DNA of 64,000 bases from Streptococcus mitis (GCF_023109105.1 NZ_JALDTZ010000009.1:1-64000), one strand, 5' to 3'; positions 28,894 to 40,004 are shown, numbered from the stretch's first letter. The notes: generated from the letters alone by a model not told the origin. Numbers and translations are program-made.

Positions 28894-30072
28894 ATGTCTA
28901 ATTCATTTATCAAGTTGTTAGTCTCTCAATTGTTTTCGAATTTAGCAGATATTTTCTTTAGAGTAACAATCATTGCTAACATATACATTATTTCAAAATC
29001 AGTAATTGCCACATCACTAGTTCCCATTTTAATAGGGATATCCTCTTTTGTTGCGAGTCTTTTAGTTCCTTTGGTTACTAAAAGGTTAGCGCTAAATAGG
29101 GTTTTATCTTTATCCCAATTTGGAAAGACTATATTATTGACGATATTGGTAGGAATGTTTACCGTAATGCAATCAGTAGCGCCTTCGGTAATCTATCTAT
29201 TTGTTGTTGCAATTTCCATATTAGATGGTTGTGCAGCACCTGTTTCCTATGCTATTGTGCCGCGCTATGCGACTGATTTGGGTAAGGCTAACTCAGCCTT
29301 ATCAATGAGTGGTGAAGCCGTTCAATTGGTGGGGTGGGGGTTAGGTGGACTCTTGTTTGCAACAATTGGTCTGTTACCTACCACGTTTATAATTTTAATG
29401 TTGTATATAATTTCTAGCTTTCTGATGTTATTTCTTCCTAACGCTGAAGTGGAGGTGTTAGAGTCAGAAACTAATCTTGAAATTTTGCTCAAAGGTTGGA
29501 AGTTGGTTGCTAGAGATCCTAGATTGAGACTTTTTGTATCAGCAAATTTATTTGAAATTTTCTCAAATACAATTTGGGTTTCTTCCATTATGCTTGTTTT
29601 TGTAACGGAGTTATTAAATAAAACGGAAAGTTACTGGGGATATTCTAATACAGCATACTCTATTGGTATTATAATTAGTGGCTTAATTGCTTTTAGTCTA
29701 TCTGAAAAGTTCCTCGCTGCTAAATGGGAAAGTATTCTTTTTCCTCTAGTAGCCATGGCAATAGTGACACTGACTATTCTATATTTTCCAAACGCACAGA
29801 TGTTTTTAGTATTTTCAGCTTTAGTTGGTATGTTATCGCAACTAAAAGAAGTTCCTGAAAGTGTATTTCTTCAGGAAACAGTAGAGGAAAATCATTTGGT
29901 TAATGTCTATTCCGTTCTTGAAGTGATTTCGACACTATCATTTTCAGTATTTGTTTTGCTAATGAGCTATATTACTGAGAGTTTTGGTATTAGCATAAGT
30001 TTTTGGCTATCAGCCATTTGTCTGATGATAGAAGCTGTTTTAATTTATATCAGACGAGACTATTTTAAATGA
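28894..30072 (+). CDS. MFS transporter
   Basis: A 392-residue polytopic protein with about 10-12 hydrophobic segments and the MFS layout of two halves with a loop near residue 190. It resembles the MefA/macrolide-efflux-like and enterobactin-exporter-like MFS group, but the substrate cannot be told from sequence. The ATG has AGGAGAG. It is less codon-adapted and more AT-rich than its neighbours, so it may be an accessory gene; a hairpin terminator follows. Confidence 0.8.
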   Translation: MSNSFIKLLVSQLFSNLADIFFRVTIIANIYIISKSVIATSLVPILIGISSFVASLLVPLVTKRLALNRVLSLSQFGKTILLTILVGMFTVMQSVAPSVIYLFVVAISILDGCAAPVSYAIVPRYATDLGKANSALSMSGEAVQLVGWGLGGLLFATIGLLPTTFIILMLYIISSFLMLFLPNAEVEVLESETNLEILLKGWKLVARDPRLRLFVSANLFEIFSNTIWVSSIMLVFVTELLNKTESYWGYSNTAYSIGIIISGLIAFSLSEKFLAAKWESILFPLVAMAIVTLTILYFPNAQMFLVFSALVGMLSQLKEVPESVFLQETVEENHLVNVYSVLEVISTLSFSVFVLLMSYITESFGISISFWLSAICLMIEAVLIYIRRDYFK

Positions 30073-30084
30073 GAGACGGATTAA

Positions 30085-30120
30085 AAAGTCTTTAAAAATC
30101 AGAAAAGCGCATAGTATCAG
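30085..30120 (+). repeat. Dispersed repeat, copy 1
   Basis: AAAAGTCTTTAAAAATCAG then ATAGTATCAG; the same pattern recurs at about 38920-38958 next to another hairpin. It could be part of a small intergenic repeat family. Confidence 0.5.
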
Positions 30121-30150
30121 GTATTGAAAAAACTTGATATTGTGCGTTTT
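30107..30150 (+). terminator. Terminator-like hairpin after the MFS gene
   Basis: GCGCATAGTATCA and TGATATTGTGC form a long stem followed by GTTTTG. Confidence 0.65.
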
Positions 30151-30283
30151 GTTATGGGAAGATTTACTTCGTTGTCTCCTGAAATGGAGTTTTGAACCAG
30201 GATCACTCTATTTAAAATATACATAGAAAAACCGCATAATCCTTAAAATAAGCTGAAATCTAGTGAAAATCTACGGTAAACGA

Positions 30284-30313
30284 TTGAAAAAATACTATAT
30301 AAAGTGGTACAAT
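30284..30313 (+). promoter_or_regulatory. Promoter of the dlt operon
   Basis: TTGAAA and TACAAT with an 18-bp spacer; the -10 is extended (TGG before TACAAT). Confidence 0.7.
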
Positions 30314-30383
30314 GGTAGAAAAATAAGCTAGTAAGAATCACTCTTATTTTAGCGAAAAATTACAGAAATGAATGGTTTTCTTG

Positions 30384-30515
30384 ATGAAACAGAGAAAAGA
30401 ATTGTACCTCTTTCTTGGTAGGATAGCCTTGTATTTTCTTATCTTTCTAGGGCTGCTTTACTTCTTTAGCTATCTTGGACAGGGTCAAGGAAGCTTTATC
30501 TATAATGAATTTTAA
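30384..30515 (+). CDS. dltX: DltX small membrane protein
   Basis: A 43-residue protein with one membrane segment (LYLFLGRIALYFLIFLGLLY) and the conserved C-terminal end GSFIYNEF that defines DltX. It is needed for D-alanylation of teichoic acids and works with DltB/DltD at the membrane. It lies directly upstream of dltA, the usual position. The ribosome site is weak. Confidence 0.9.
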   Translation: MKQRKELYLFLGRIALYFLIFLGLLYFFSYLGQGQGSFIYNEF

Positions 30516-30535
30516 CTTGAAGGAGAATCCCTATT

Positions 30536-32086
30536 GTGTCAAATAAACCAATAGCAGATATGATTAAAACCATTGAGCATTTTGCTCAGACCCAGCCTAG
30601 CTATCCTGTCTATAATGTTTTGGGTCAGGAACACACTTATGGAGATTTAAAGGCTGATTCGGATAGTTTGGCTGCAGCCATTGACCAACTAGATTTGCCA
30701 GAGAAGTCTCCTGTGGTTGTTTTTGGTGGCCAAGAATATGAAATGTTGGCAACTTTTGTAGCGTTGACTAAGTCAGGTCATGCCTACATTCCCATTGATA
30801 GTCATTCGGCCTTGGAGCGAGTTTCGGCTATTTTAGAAGTAGCAGAGCCAAGCTTGATTATTGCCATCTCAGATTTTCCATTGGAGCAGGTTTCTACACC
30901 GATGTTGACTCTAGCTCAGGTTCAAGAAGCCTTTGCTCAAGGGACTAGCTATGAGATGACGCATCCAGTCAAGGGAGATGATAACTACTACATTATCTTT
31001 ACTTCTGGCACGACTGGTAAACCCAAGGGGGTGCAGATTTCCCATGATAACCTCCTCAGCTTTACCAACTGGATAATTACGGATAAGGAATTTGCGACGC
31101 CAAGTCGTCCGCAAATGCTAGCTCAGCCACCTTATTCATTTGACCTGTCCGTCATGTACTGGGCACCGACCTTGGCGCTAGGTGGTACACTTTTTGCTCT
31201 TCCATCTGCCATTACTCAGGACTTTAAGCAACTCTTTGCGACCATCTTTTCATTGCCAATCGCTATCTGGACATCAACACCTTCTTTTGCGGATATGGCC
31301 ATGTTGTCTGAAGACTTTAACAGTGAGAAAATGCCAGGTATCACGCATTTCTACTTTGATGGAGAAGAATTGACGGTCAAAACGGCTCAAAAACTGCGTG
31401 AGCGTTTCCCACATGCCCGTATTATCAATGCCTACGGCCCAACAGAAGCGACAGTGGCTTTGTCAGTTGTTGCCGTGACAGACGAGATGTTGACGACTCT
31501 CAAACGTCTACCAATCGGCTATACCAAGGCTGATTCTCCAACCTTTATCATTGATGAGGAAGGTAAGAAAGTTCCCAATGGTGAACAGGGAGAAATCATT
31601 GTCTCAGGACCAGCTGTTTCAAAAGGCTATATGAACAATCCTGAAAAAACGGCAGAAGCTTTCTTTGAGTTCGAAGGACTGCCAGCCTATCACACAGGTG
31701 ATGTGGGAACCATGACAGATGAAGGCTTGCTTCTCTACGGTGGACGCATGGATTTCCAGATTAAATTCAACGGTTACCGCATTGAATTAGAAGATGTTTC
31801 TCAAAATCTTAATAAGTCTCGTTTTATCGAGTCTGCTGTTGCTGTGCCACGTTATAACAAGGACCACAAGGTACAAAATCTATTGGCCTATGTCATCTTA
31901 AAAGACGGTGTCCGTGAGCAGTTTGAACGTGATATCGATATTACCAAGGCTATCAAGGAAGATTTGACAGATATCATGATGTCCTACATGATGCCGTCCA
32001 AATTCCTTTATCGAGATAGTTTGCCACTGACTCCAAATGGGAAGATTGACATCAAAGGATTGATTAATGAGGTGAATAAGAGATGA
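30536..32086 (+). CDS. dltA: D-alanine--poly(phosphoribitol) ligase DltA
   Basis: A 516-residue adenylation enzyme that activates D-alanine and loads it on DltC. AMP-binding motifs are [18 protein letters not shown] and [13 protein letters not shown]; the C-terminal lid has the catalytic Lys in NGKID. The GTG start at 30536 has AAGGAG 10 bp ahead. Its stop overlaps the dltB start by 4 bp. It adds positive charge to teichoic acids and lowers sensitivity to cationic peptides. Confidence 0.96.
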   Translation: MSNKPIADMIKTIEHFAQTQPSYPVYNVLGQEHTYGDLKADSDSLAAAIDQLDLPEKSPVVVFGGQEYEMLATFVALTKSGHAYIPIDSHSALERVSAILEVAEPSLIIAISDFPLEQVSTPMLTLAQVQEAFAQGTSYEMTHPVKGDDNYYIIFTSGTTGKPKGVQISHDNLLSFTNWIITDKEFATPSRPQMLAQPPYSFDLSVMYWAPTLALGGTLFALPSAITQDFKQLFATIFSLPIAIWTSTPSFADMAMLSEDFNSEKMPGITHFYFDGEELTVKTAQKLRERFPHARIINAYGPTEATVALSVVAVTDEMLTTLKRLPIGYTKADSPTFIIDEEGKKVPNGEQGEIIVSGPAVSKGYMNNPEKTAEAFFEFEGLPAYHTGDVGTMTDEGLLLYGGRMDFQIKFNGYRIELEDVSQNLNKSRFIESAVAVPRYNKDHKVQNLLAYVILKDGVREQFERDIDITKAIKEDLTDIMMSYMMPSKFLYRDSLPLTPNGKIDIKGLINEVNKR

Positions 32087-33327
32087 TGGAGTTCTTTCAA
32101 CAGCTTCCTCATTTAGAGCCATATGGTAATCCTCAGTATTTTGTCTATGTGATTGCTGCAACCTTGCCCATCTTTATCGGTCTCTTTTTCAAGAAACGAT
32201 TCGCCTGGTATGAAGTACTAGTTAGTTTCTTCTTCATCGTCACTATGTTGGTAGGTGGGAAGACTAATCAATTGGCTGCCTTGGGTATTTATCTGTGCTG
32301 GGAAATATTGCTCCTGCTTTTCTACAAGCACTATCGAAAAAGTAAGGATGGCAAGTGGGTCTTCTACCTAGTCAGTTTTCTGTCCTTACTTCCCATTATC
32401 TTTGTCAAGGTGCAGCCAGCTATCAATGGAACGCAGTCTTTGCTGGGATTCTTGGGAATTTCCTACCTGACTTTTCGTTCGGTTGGGATTATCATCGAGC
32501 TGAGAGATGGAGTGATTAAGGATTTTACCCTCTGGGAATTCCTCCGCTTTCTTCTCTTCATGCCGACCTTTTCAAGTGGCCCAATCGACCGCTTTAAGCG
32601 GTTTAATGAAAATTATCAGACCATTCCTGAGCGGGATGAGTTGATGGATATGCTGGAAGAATCTGTTCGCTATATCATGTGGGGCTTTTTGTATAAATTT
32701 ATCCTAGCTCATGTTTTAGGAGAGACCTTGTTGCCTCCTCTGAAGAATTTAGCCTTGCAGTCAGGTGGCTTCTTTAACCTCTATGCCTTGGCAGTTATGT
32801 ATACCTTTGGTCTGGAACTTTTCTTTGACTTTGCAGGTTACTCTATGTTTGCCTTAGCCATCTCAAACTTGATGGGAATCCGTAGTCCTATCAACTTTAA
32901 TAAGCCCTTTTTGTCAAGGGATTTAAAGGAATTTTGGAATCGTTGGCATATGAGCCTGTCTTTCTGGTTCCGTGACTTTGTCTTTATGCGGATGGTAATG
33001 GTATTGACCAGAAAGAAGGTCTTTAAAAATCGTAATGTAACTTCAAGTGTGGCTTACATTGTAAATATGCTGATTATGGGATTTTGGCACGGTGTGACCT
33101 GGTACTATATCGCCTATGGACTCTTTCATGGACTGGGATTGGTCATCAATGACGCTTGGGTTCGCAAGAGAAAAACACTCAATAAGGAGCGGAAAAAAGC
33201 AGGGAAGGTTGCTCTACCTGAGAATCGCTGGATTCAGTTGCTTGGCATGGTGGTCACCTTCCATGTCGTCATGCTGTCATTCTTAATCTTTTCTGGATTT
33301 TTGAATGATTTATGGTTTAAAAAATAA
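32083..33327 (+). CDS. dltB: D-alanyl transfer MBOAT protein DltB
   Basis: A 414-residue multi-pass MBOAT protein (about 11 membrane segments) that passes D-alanine from DltC across the membrane. The MBOAT histidine is in [19 protein letters not shown] (near residue 336). Length and layout are normal. It overlaps dltA (ATGA) and is followed by dltC after 13 bp. Confidence 0.95.
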   Translation: MMEFFQQLPHLEPYGNPQYFVYVIAATLPIFIGLFFKKRFAWYEVLVSFFFIVTMLVGGKTNQLAALGIYLCWEILLLLFYKHYRKSKDGKWVFYLVSFLSLLPIIFVKVQPAINGTQSLLGFLGISYLTFRSVGIIIELRDGVIKDFTLWEFLRFLLFMPTFSSGPIDRFKRFNENYQTIPERDELMDMLEESVRYIMWGFLYKFILAHVLGETLLPPLKNLALQSGGFFNLYALAVMYTFGLELFFDFAGYSMFALAISNLMGIRSPINFNKPFLSRDLKEFWNRWHMSLSFWFRDFVFMRMVMVLTRKKVFKNRNVTSSVAYIVNMLIMGFWHGVTWYYIAYGLFHGLGLVINDAWVRKRKTLNKERKKAGKVALPENRWIQLLGMVVTFHVVMLSFLIFSGFLNDLWFKK

Positions 33328-33337
33328 AAGGAAATAA

Positions 33338-34841
<1,504 letters not shown>

Positions 34842-34853
34842 ATAATAGTATAG

Positions 34854-34903
34854 AAGAGTTCAAGAATGAAGCCTATTTTCACGTTTTTTCTTGACTCTTT
34901 TTT
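34854..34903 (+). terminator. Terminator of the dlt operon
   Basis: AAGAGTTCAAGAA and TTCTTGACTCTT form a bulged stem followed by TTTTT. The 3' arm also holds the -35 of adcR. Confidence 0.7.
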
Positions 34904-34929
34904 GGTTTGTGATATAATTAACCAGTAAA
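34891..34929 (+). promoter_or_regulatory. adcR promoter with AdcR operator
   Basis: TTGACT (34891-34896) and TATAAT (34913-34918) are 16 bp apart. TTAACCAGTAAA (34918-34929) matches the zinc-repressor motif TTAACNNGTTAA at 11 of 12 and overlaps the end of the -10. Autorepression by zinc-loaded AdcR is expected. Confidence 0.8.
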
Positions 34930-34986
34930 GAATCGGTGACTATCGGTACTTTTATCTAAAAGTGATAGTTAAGAAAGGAGTAATAC

Positions 34987-35427
34987 ATGAGACAGCTTGC
35001 GCAGGAAATTGATACTTTTTTGAATGAGGTTATCTTGAAATCTGAAAATCAGCATGAAATCCTAATAGGTCATTGTACTAGCGAGGTGGCCCTGACCAAT
35101 ACTCAGGAGCACATTCTCATGCTTTTGTCAGAGGAATCTTTAACAAATTCAGAGTTGGCGCGTCGCCTCAATGTCAGCCAGGCAGCAGTTACCAAGGCCA
35201 TTAAGTCTTTGGTCAAGGAAGGGATGTTGGAAACATCTAAAGATCCGAAGGATGCGCGTGTGATTTTTTATCAGTTGACTGATTTGGCTCGTCCAATCGC
35301 TGAGGAGCATCATCATCACCATGAGCATACACTTTTAACCTATGAACAAGTGGCAACTCAGTTTACTCCAAATGAACAAAAAGTGATTCAGCGGTTTTTG
35401 ACTGCTTTAGTAGGAGAAATCAAATAA
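34987..35427 (+). CDS. adcR: Zinc-responsive MarR-family repressor AdcR
   Basis: A 146-residue MarR winged-helix dimer that represses zinc uptake when zinc is bound. The recognition region is [19 protein letters not shown]; the zinc-site His cluster is [11 protein letters not shown] near residues 106-116, with earlier ligands at E24, C30 and E41-type positions. AAAGGAG precedes the ATG. It overlaps adcC by one base. Confidence 0.95.
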   Translation: MRQLAQEIDTFLNEVILKSENQHEILIGHCTSEVALTNTQEHILMLLSEESLTNSELARRLNVSQAAVTKAIKSLVKEGMLETSKDPKDARVIFYQLTDLARPIAEEHHHHHEHTLLTYEQVATQFTPNEQKVIQRFLTALVGEIK

Positions 35428-36131
35428 TGAGATATATTACGGTAGAGGATTTATCCTTCTATTATGATAAGGAGCCCGTTCTTGAACATATCAATTATAG
35501 TGTTGATAGTGGGGAATTTGTTACCTTGACAGGGGAAAATGGAGCCGCTAAGACAACTCTAATCAAGGCCAGTCTGGGCATTCTTCAACCAAGATTTGGC
35601 AAAGTTACTATTTCAAAGACCAACACTCGTGGGACGAAACTAAGAATTGCCTATCTTCCTCAGCAAATCTCTAGTTTTAATGCGGGCTTTCCAAGTACAG
35701 TTTATGAGTTTGTAAAATCAGGCCGATACCCTAGAAAGGGCTGGTTCCGTCGTTTGAATGCCCATGATGAAGAACACATCAAGGCTAGTTTGGATTCTGT
35801 TGGGATGTGGGAGCATCGGGATAAACGCATTGGTTCTCTCTCTGGTGGGCAAAAGCAAAGAGCTGTTATCGCACGTATGTTTGCTTCAGATCCGGATATC
35901 TTTATTTTGGATGAGCCGACGACAGGGATGGATGCAGGAACCAAGAATGAATTTTATGAGCTTATGCACCATAGTGCCCACCATCATGGCAAGGCTGTTT
36001 TGATGATTACTCACGATCCAGAAGAAGTCAAAGACTACGCAGATCGCAACATCCACCTGGTTCGAGACCAAGATTCGCCATGGCGTTGCTTTAATGTTCA
36101 TGAAAGTGACCAGGAGGTGGAGCATGCTTAA
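35427..36131 (+). CDS. adcC: Zinc ABC transporter ATPase AdcC
   Basis: A 234-residue ABC ATPase. Walker A is GENGAAKTT: Ala replaces the last Gly of GxxGxGKT. The signature [14 protein letters not shown] and Walker [12 protein letters not shown] are normal, and the H-loop is MITHDPEEV. The Ala seems to be a trait of streptococcal AdcC as I remember it, so activity is probably intact. It powers AdcB-mediated zinc import; it starts at the last base of adcR and its stop overlaps the adcB start by 8 bp. Confidence 0.94.
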   Translation: MRYITVEDLSFYYDKEPVLEHINYSVDSGEFVTLTGENGAAKTTLIKASLGILQPRFGKVTISKTNTRGTKLRIAYLPQQISSFNAGFPSTVYEFVKSGRYPRKGWFRRLNAHDEEHIKASLDSVGMWEHRDKRIGSLSGGQKQRAVIARMFASDPDIFILDEPTTGMDAGTKNEFYELMHHSAHHHGKAVLMITHDPEEVKDYADRNIHLVRDQDSPWRCFNVHESDQEVEHA

Positions 36132-36930
36132 TCTACTGTCTTATGATTTTATGCAACGGGCCTTTTTGGCCGTTATTGCCATGAGTCTTTTCTCGCCGGT
36201 ATTGGGAACCTTCCTCATCTTGCGTCGTCAGAGTTTGATGAGTGATACCCTCAGCCACGTCTCACTTTCGGGTGTAGCCTTTGGTCTGGTTCTGGGGATT
36301 TCTCCGACTATTTCCACTATTGCTATTGTCTTGATTGCGGCGGTCTTTCTGGAGTATCTCCGTACGGTTTACAAGAGCTTTATGGAAATCGGGACAGCTA
36401 TCCTCATGTCGACAGGTTTGGCCGTTTCTCTGATTGTCATGAGCAAGGGTAAAAGCTCGAGTTCTATGAGTTTGGACCAGTATCTTTTTGGTTCAATCGT
36501 GACTATCAGCGAAGAGCAGGTCATTTCCCTCTTTGTCATTGCGGCGGTTGTTTTGATTTTGACCTTCCTCTTCCTTCGTCCGATGTATATCTTGACCTTT
36601 GATGAGGATACGGCCTTTGTGGATGGCTTGCCCGTTCGTACCATATCTATTCTTTTTAACATGGTGACAGGGGTGGCTATTGCCCTTATGATTCCTGCAG
36701 CAGGAGCTCTTCTGGTATCGACCATTATGGTCTTGCCAGCTAGTATTGCCCTGCGTCTGGGTAAAAACTTTAAATCGGTTATGCTGCTTGCCAGTGCTAT
36801 TGGATTTTTGGGAATGGTAGTAGGACTTTACATTTCCTATTATGCAGAAACACCTGCTAGTGCAAGTATTACCATTATTTTTGTAACTGTCTTTTTACTC
36901 ATTAGTTTAGTAAGACGTTTTATCAAATAG
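36124..36930 (+). CDS. adcB: Zinc ABC transporter permease AdcB
   Basis: A 268-residue ABC-3 family permease with about eight membrane segments, including [19 protein letters not shown], the family's conserved segment. Start at 36124 (MLNLLSYDF) has GGAGG directly ahead and overlaps the adcC end; an earlier frame start at 36094 lies within adcC. It pairs with AdcC and takes zinc from AdcA. Confidence 0.94.
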   Translation: MLNLLSYDFMQRAFLAVIAMSLFSPVLGTFLILRRQSLMSDTLSHVSLSGVAFGLVLGISPTISTIAIVLIAAVFLEYLRTVYKSFMEIGTAILMSTGLAVSLIVMSKGKSSSSMSLDQYLFGSIVTISEEQVISLFVIAAVVLILTFLFLRPMYILTFDEDTAFVDGLPVRTISILFNMVTGVAIALMIPAAGALLVSTIMVLPASIALRLGKNFKSVMLLASAIGFLGMVVGLYISYYAETPASASITIIFVTVFLLISLVRRFIK

Positions 36931-36939
36931 GAGACTAAC

Positions 36940-38445
36940 GTGAAAAAAATTAGCTTATTGTTCGCCAGTCTATGCGCCTTGTTTTTAGTGGCTTGTTCCA
37001 ATCAAAAGCAGGCAGATGGCAAACTCAATATTGTGACAACCTTTTACCCCGTCTATGAATTTACCAAGCAAGTCGCAGGAGATACTGCTAATGTGGAACT
37101 CCTTATCGGTGCTGGTACAGAACCCCATGAATACGAACCTTCTGCCAAGGCAGTTGCCAAAATCCAAGACGCAGATACCTTCGTTTATGAAAATGAAAAC
37201 ATGGAAACATGGGTACCTAAATTGCTAGATACTTTGGATAAGAAAAAGGTGAAGACTATCAAGGCGACAGGCGATATGCTGCTCTTGCCAGGTGGCGAGG
37301 AAGAAGAGGGAGACCATGACCATGGAGAAGAAGGCCATCACCATGAGTTTGATCCCCATGTTTGGCTATCACCAGTTCGCGCCATTAAACTAGTGGAACA
37401 CATCCGTGATAGCTTGTCAGCAGATTATCCTGATAAAAAAGAGACCTTTGAGAAGAATGCAGCTGCCTATATCGAAAAATTGCAAGCCTTGGATAAGGCT
37501 TATACAGAAGGCTTGTCTCAAGCCAAACAAAAGAGCTTTGTAACGCAACACGCAGCCTTTAACTACCTTGCTTTGGACTATGGACTCAAACAAGTCGCAA
37601 TCTCAGGTCTCTCTCCAGATGCAGAACCATCAGCTGCTCGCTTGGCAGAATTGACAGAGTATGTCAAGAAAAATAAAATTGCCTATATCTACTTTGAAGA
37701 AAATGCCTCACAGGCCCTTGCTAGTACACTTTCAAAAGAGGCAGGTGTCAAAACAGATGTTCTCAATCCTTTAGAAAGTTTGACTGAAGAGGACACCAAG
37801 GCTGGAGAAAATTACATCTCCGTGATGGAGAAAAATCTCAAGGCTCTAAAACAAACAACAGACCAAGAAGGTCCAGCAATTGAGCCTGAAAAGGCAGAGG
37901 ATACCAAGACAGTTCAAAATGGTTACTTCGAGGATGCAGCTGTCAAGGACCGCACCTTGAGTGACTATGTAGGTAACTGGCAATCAGTTTATCCTTTCCT
38001 TGAAGATGGTACGTTTGATCAAGTCTTTGACTACAAGGCTAAGTTGACTGGTAAAATGACCCAGGCTGAGTACAAGGCCTACTATACAAAAAGCTATCAG
38101 ACAGATGTCACTAAGATTAATATCACTGATAACACTATGGACTTTGTTCAAGGTGGACAAAGTAAGAAATTCACCTACAAGTATGTTGGCAAGAAAATCT
38201 TGACTTACAAGAAAGGCAATCGTGGCGTGCGCTTCCTCTTTGAAGCCACAGATGCTGGCGCTGGACAATTCAAGTATGTTCAGTTTAGTGACCACAATAT
38301 CGCCCCAGTTAAGGCAGAACATTTCCATATCTTCTTTGGAGGCACAAGCCAAGAAGCCCTCTTTGAAGAAATGGATAACTGGCCAACCTACTACCCAGAT
38401 AACCTATCTGGCCAAGAAATCGCCCAAGAAATGTTGGCGCATTGA
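36940..38445 (+). CDS. adcA: Zinc-binding lipoprotein AdcA with ZinT domain
   Basis: A 501-residue two-domain zinc lipoprotein starting with GTG. The lipobox is LVAC (Cys about 19). The ZnuA-like domain (about 25-310) has the His-rich loop GDHDHGEEGHHHEF and ligands in AGTEPHEYEPS. The C-terminal ZinT domain (about 320-501, VKDRTLSDYVGNWQSVYPFL and ending near EHFHIFF) adds a second zinc site. It is the last gene of adcRCBA. Confidence 0.95.
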   Translation: MKKISLLFASLCALFLVACSNQKQADGKLNIVTTFYPVYEFTKQVAGDTANVELLIGAGTEPHEYEPSAKAVAKIQDADTFVYENENMETWVPKLLDTLDKKKVKTIKATGDMLLLPGGEEEEGDHDHGEEGHHHEFDPHVWLSPVRAIKLVEHIRDSLSADYPDKKETFEKNAAAYIEKLQALDKAYTEGLSQAKQKSFVTQHAAFNYLALDYGLKQVAISGLSPDAEPSAARLAELTEYVKKNKIAYIYFEENASQALASTLSKEAGVKTDVLNPLESLTEEDTKAGENYISVMEKNLKALKQTTDQEGPAIEPEKAEDTKTVQNGYFEDAAVKDRTLSDYVGNWQSVYPFLEDGTFDQVFDYKAKLTGKMTQAEYKAYYTKSYQTDVTKINITDNTMDFVQGGQSKKFTYKYVGKKILTYKKGNRGVRFLFEATDAGAGQFKYVQFSDHNIAPVKAEHFHIFFGGTSQEALFEEMDNWPTYYPDNLSGQEIAQEMLAH

Positions 38446-38451
38446 TGAGAA

Positions 38452-38485
38452 ATCGACTAGTTCATAAGAGCTGGTCGGTTTTTGG
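38452..38485 (+). terminator. Terminator of the adc operon
   Basis: CGACTAG...CTGGTCG hairpin followed by GTTTTTGG. Confidence 0.7.
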
Positions 38486-38554
38486 GTAATAGATAGCTAA
38501 CTATATTATAGACCTTTCAGATACCTAAGGAACTTTAAACAATAAATAAAACTC

Positions 38555-38583
38555 TTGAAATATCTGGACCTGTATGTTAGAAT
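38555..38583 (+). promoter_or_regulatory. Promoter of the antitoxin RNA
   Basis: TTGAAA and TAGAAT with a 17-bp spacer, pointing into the short transcript that ends at the bidirectional terminator. Confidence 0.7.
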
Positions 38584-38589
38584 AATTTT

Positions 38590-38652
38590 ATCGGGTAAGG
38601 TTCATTAGAACACCAAAGCCCTTAACTATGCCAGTAGTTAAGGGCTTTTTTG
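38590..38652 (+). ncRNA. Candidate type I antitoxin RNA (RNA II of a par/Fst system)
   Basis: The predicted transcript of about 63 nt starts near 38590, carries the direct repeat AAGGTTCATTAG (38597-38608) and ends in the terminator hairpin. The repeat is exactly complementary to the toxin mRNA around its start codon, and the terminator stem is shared with the toxin mRNA, so the RNA can pair at both ends, as RNA II of pAD1 par does. No protein is encoded. Confidence 0.72.
38615..38651. terminator. Bidirectional terminator of toxin and antitoxin RNAs
   Basis: AAAGCCCTTAACTA (38615-38628), loop TGCCAG, TAGTTAAGGGCTTT (38635-38648): perfect 14-bp arms with T runs in both directions. It ends both convergent transcripts. 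Confidence 0.88.
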
Positions 38653-38698
38653 ACGTATCTTAGCGATTTAACGGGTGTTTACAGGCTAGTCAGTCGGT

Positions 38699-38797
38699 CT
38701 ACTTCTTACCATCTAGCCATTTGCAGACGAAATACAAGATAATTCCTGCTATGACGTCCGCTACAATAGTAAGAACGAGCTCTGGGGCAAGGTTCAT
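38699..38797 (-). CDS. Fst-family type I toxin peptide
   Basis: A 32-residue peptide starting MNLAPELVLTIVADVIAGII with one hydrophobic helix, then FVCKWLDGKK. The AGI..(x)..WLD plus charged tail pattern is the Fst/Ldr-like signature of membrane-damaging type I toxins. A strong GAGAGGAGG site lies ahead of the ATG. It has a promoter, a leader hairpin, a convergent small RNA and a shared terminator. Lethality is not shown; this rests on architecture and motif. Confidence 0.8.
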   Translation of the reverse strand: MNLAPELVLTIVADVIAGIILYFVCKWLDGKK

Positions 38798-38833
38798 TAG
38801 TTTCACCTCCTCTCACGAACCCATAGGAACGTA

Positions 38834-38846
38834 ATCGGTAACCGAT
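38834..38846 (-). other. Leader hairpin of the toxin mRNA
   Basis: ATCGGTAACCGAT is an almost perfect palindrome 10-20 nt after the predicted toxin transcription start. In fst mRNA a 5' stem-loop controls stability and translation, so the same job is inferred. Confidence 0.5.
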
Positions 38847-38855
38847 GACAAAAAT

Positions 38856-38884
38856 AGTATATCACATTAAATTTAGATCATCAA
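38856..38884 (-). promoter_or_regulatory. Promoter of the toxin mRNA
   Basis: On the minus strand TTGATG and TATACT are separated by 17 bp. The predicted mRNA is about 200-230 nt, ending at the shared terminator. Confidence 0.75.
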
Positions 38885-38917
38885 CTTCACTTAATTCTTG
38901 AAATATAGGGGATAGGC

Positions 38918-38958
38918 AAAAAGTCTTTAAAATCAAAAAAAGTATAGTATCAGATGTA
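38918..38958 (+). repeat. Dispersed repeat, copy 2
   Basis: AAAAAGTCTTTAAAATCAA then ATAGTATCAG, matching the sequence at 30085-30120. It lies beside the toxin-antitoxin locus. Confidence 0.5.
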
Positions 38959-39085
38959 TAAAAGCTTGATGTTATATCAATTATAAAAGTGGATAGGAAA
39001 GTTTTCTGATTATCAGAATTCCTTCCTATCCACTTTTTGAAGATTGTAAGCTAATTTTATTTTATGTAGAATTAGTTTATTTGTT

Positions 39086-39943
39086 TTATTTATCAAAACC
39101 TTGCAAGGCTTTTTGGCGTTCTTCTACTTGACCTTTAGCATCTAGTTTATTACCAGCGTATACAGCTGATTCCCATGATCCGTACATTGGATTTGGGAAG
39201 ATGATGAATTTTTCACCGAATTCTTTTTGCAATTCTTCAAGTTGTTTATCACGGTCAGATTCAGAAGTCTTAGAAAAATCTGCAAAGTCTACGAGGTTAT
39301 CACCAAACAATAAGATAAGGTTTGTTTTTTCTTGAACTTTTTGGCGACGACCTTCTTTGGATTTTACACCACTTTCTAAGAACATAAGATGATCACGTCC
39401 TTGAACAGGAATTCCTTCACTTTCAAGATTTTTAATAGTAGCATCTACTTGATTAGCTGAGCGGTCAGAAATATAGTAGATTTGGACACCGTTTTGATCA
39501 GCAAACTGAAGAAAATCTTTGGCACCTGGGACGGCTTTTGCTGAAGCTTTTTGAACCCAAACATCCCAATTTTCGGGTGTAAATGCTGTACCATCTTTGA
39601 CATTTTGTACTTGATAAGGGCTATTATCTAGGACAGTTTCATCCAAGTCTAAAACGATAGAGTAAGGTTTGTCTGATTCTGTTTTGAGCAATTCCTTTAG
39701 GTGACTTGTTGCAACGTTATAACCCTGTATGTATAAAGCTTTAGTTTCAGCTGATTTTTGATACCAAAGGGTTGACATAGTGTTTTCTCTTGACCGTAGT
39801 TGGTCATATGTCATTGTAATCTGATTATCAGATGAGCTATTATTGCTTGTCTGTGTTTCTGTAGACTTTGTTGCACAACTAGCCAATAAGACGACAGAAG
39901 CAAGTGTAGAAAGGATTGTAACAGTAGTTTTTGCTGTTTTCAT
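39086..39943 (-). CDS. Lipoprotein acid phosphatase (HAD, e(P4)-like)
   Basis: A 285-residue surface phosphatase. The lipobox is LLASC (Cys about 23) and the HAD motif VLDLDETVLDNSPYQ (near residue 95) gives the nucleophile Asp; a second region has YYISDRSANQVDATIKNL and FGDNLVDFADF. Homologues release phosphate from nucleotides, including NMN in Haemophilus. Start at 39943 has AGGAG and gives a normal signal peptide; the longer frame to 39970 starts with TTG and is not used. Confidence 0.9.
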   Translation of the reverse strand: MKTAKTTVTILSTLASVVLLASCATKSTETQTSNNSSSDNQITMTYDQLRSRENTMSTLWYQKSAETKALYIQGYNVATSHLKELLKTESDKPYSIVLDLDETVLDNSPYQVQNVKDGTAFTPENWDVWVQKASAKAVPGAKDFLQFADQNGVQIYYISDRSANQVDATIKNLESEGIPVQGRDHLMFLESGVKSKEGRRQKVQEKTNLILLFGDNLVDFADFSKTSESDRDKQLEELQKEFGEKFIIFPNPMYGSWESAVYAGNKLDAKGQVEERQKALQGFDK

Positions 39944-39975
39944 GAAATATCTCCTATTCATTAATTTCAATCACT

Positions 39976-40004
39976 AGTATAGCACGAGGGAAAAGTTAAG
40001 GCAA
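39976..40004 (-). promoter_or_regulatory. Promoter of the acid phosphatase gene
   Basis: On the minus strand TTGCCT and TATACT are 17 bp apart; TGC before TATACT gives an extended -10. Confidence 0.7.

Larger units (their letters stand above)
38597..38800. repeat. Direct repeats of the par-type locus
   Basis: The 12-bp sequence AAGGTTCATTAG occurs at 38597-38608 and 38789-38800. The second copy, read on the minus strand, covers the toxin start codon (CTAATGAACCTT). Confidence 0.85.

Noticed and set aside
30151..30283. Possible remnant of a gene between the MFS terminator and the dlt promoter
   Set aside because: No open frame of meaningful length and no recognisable motif.
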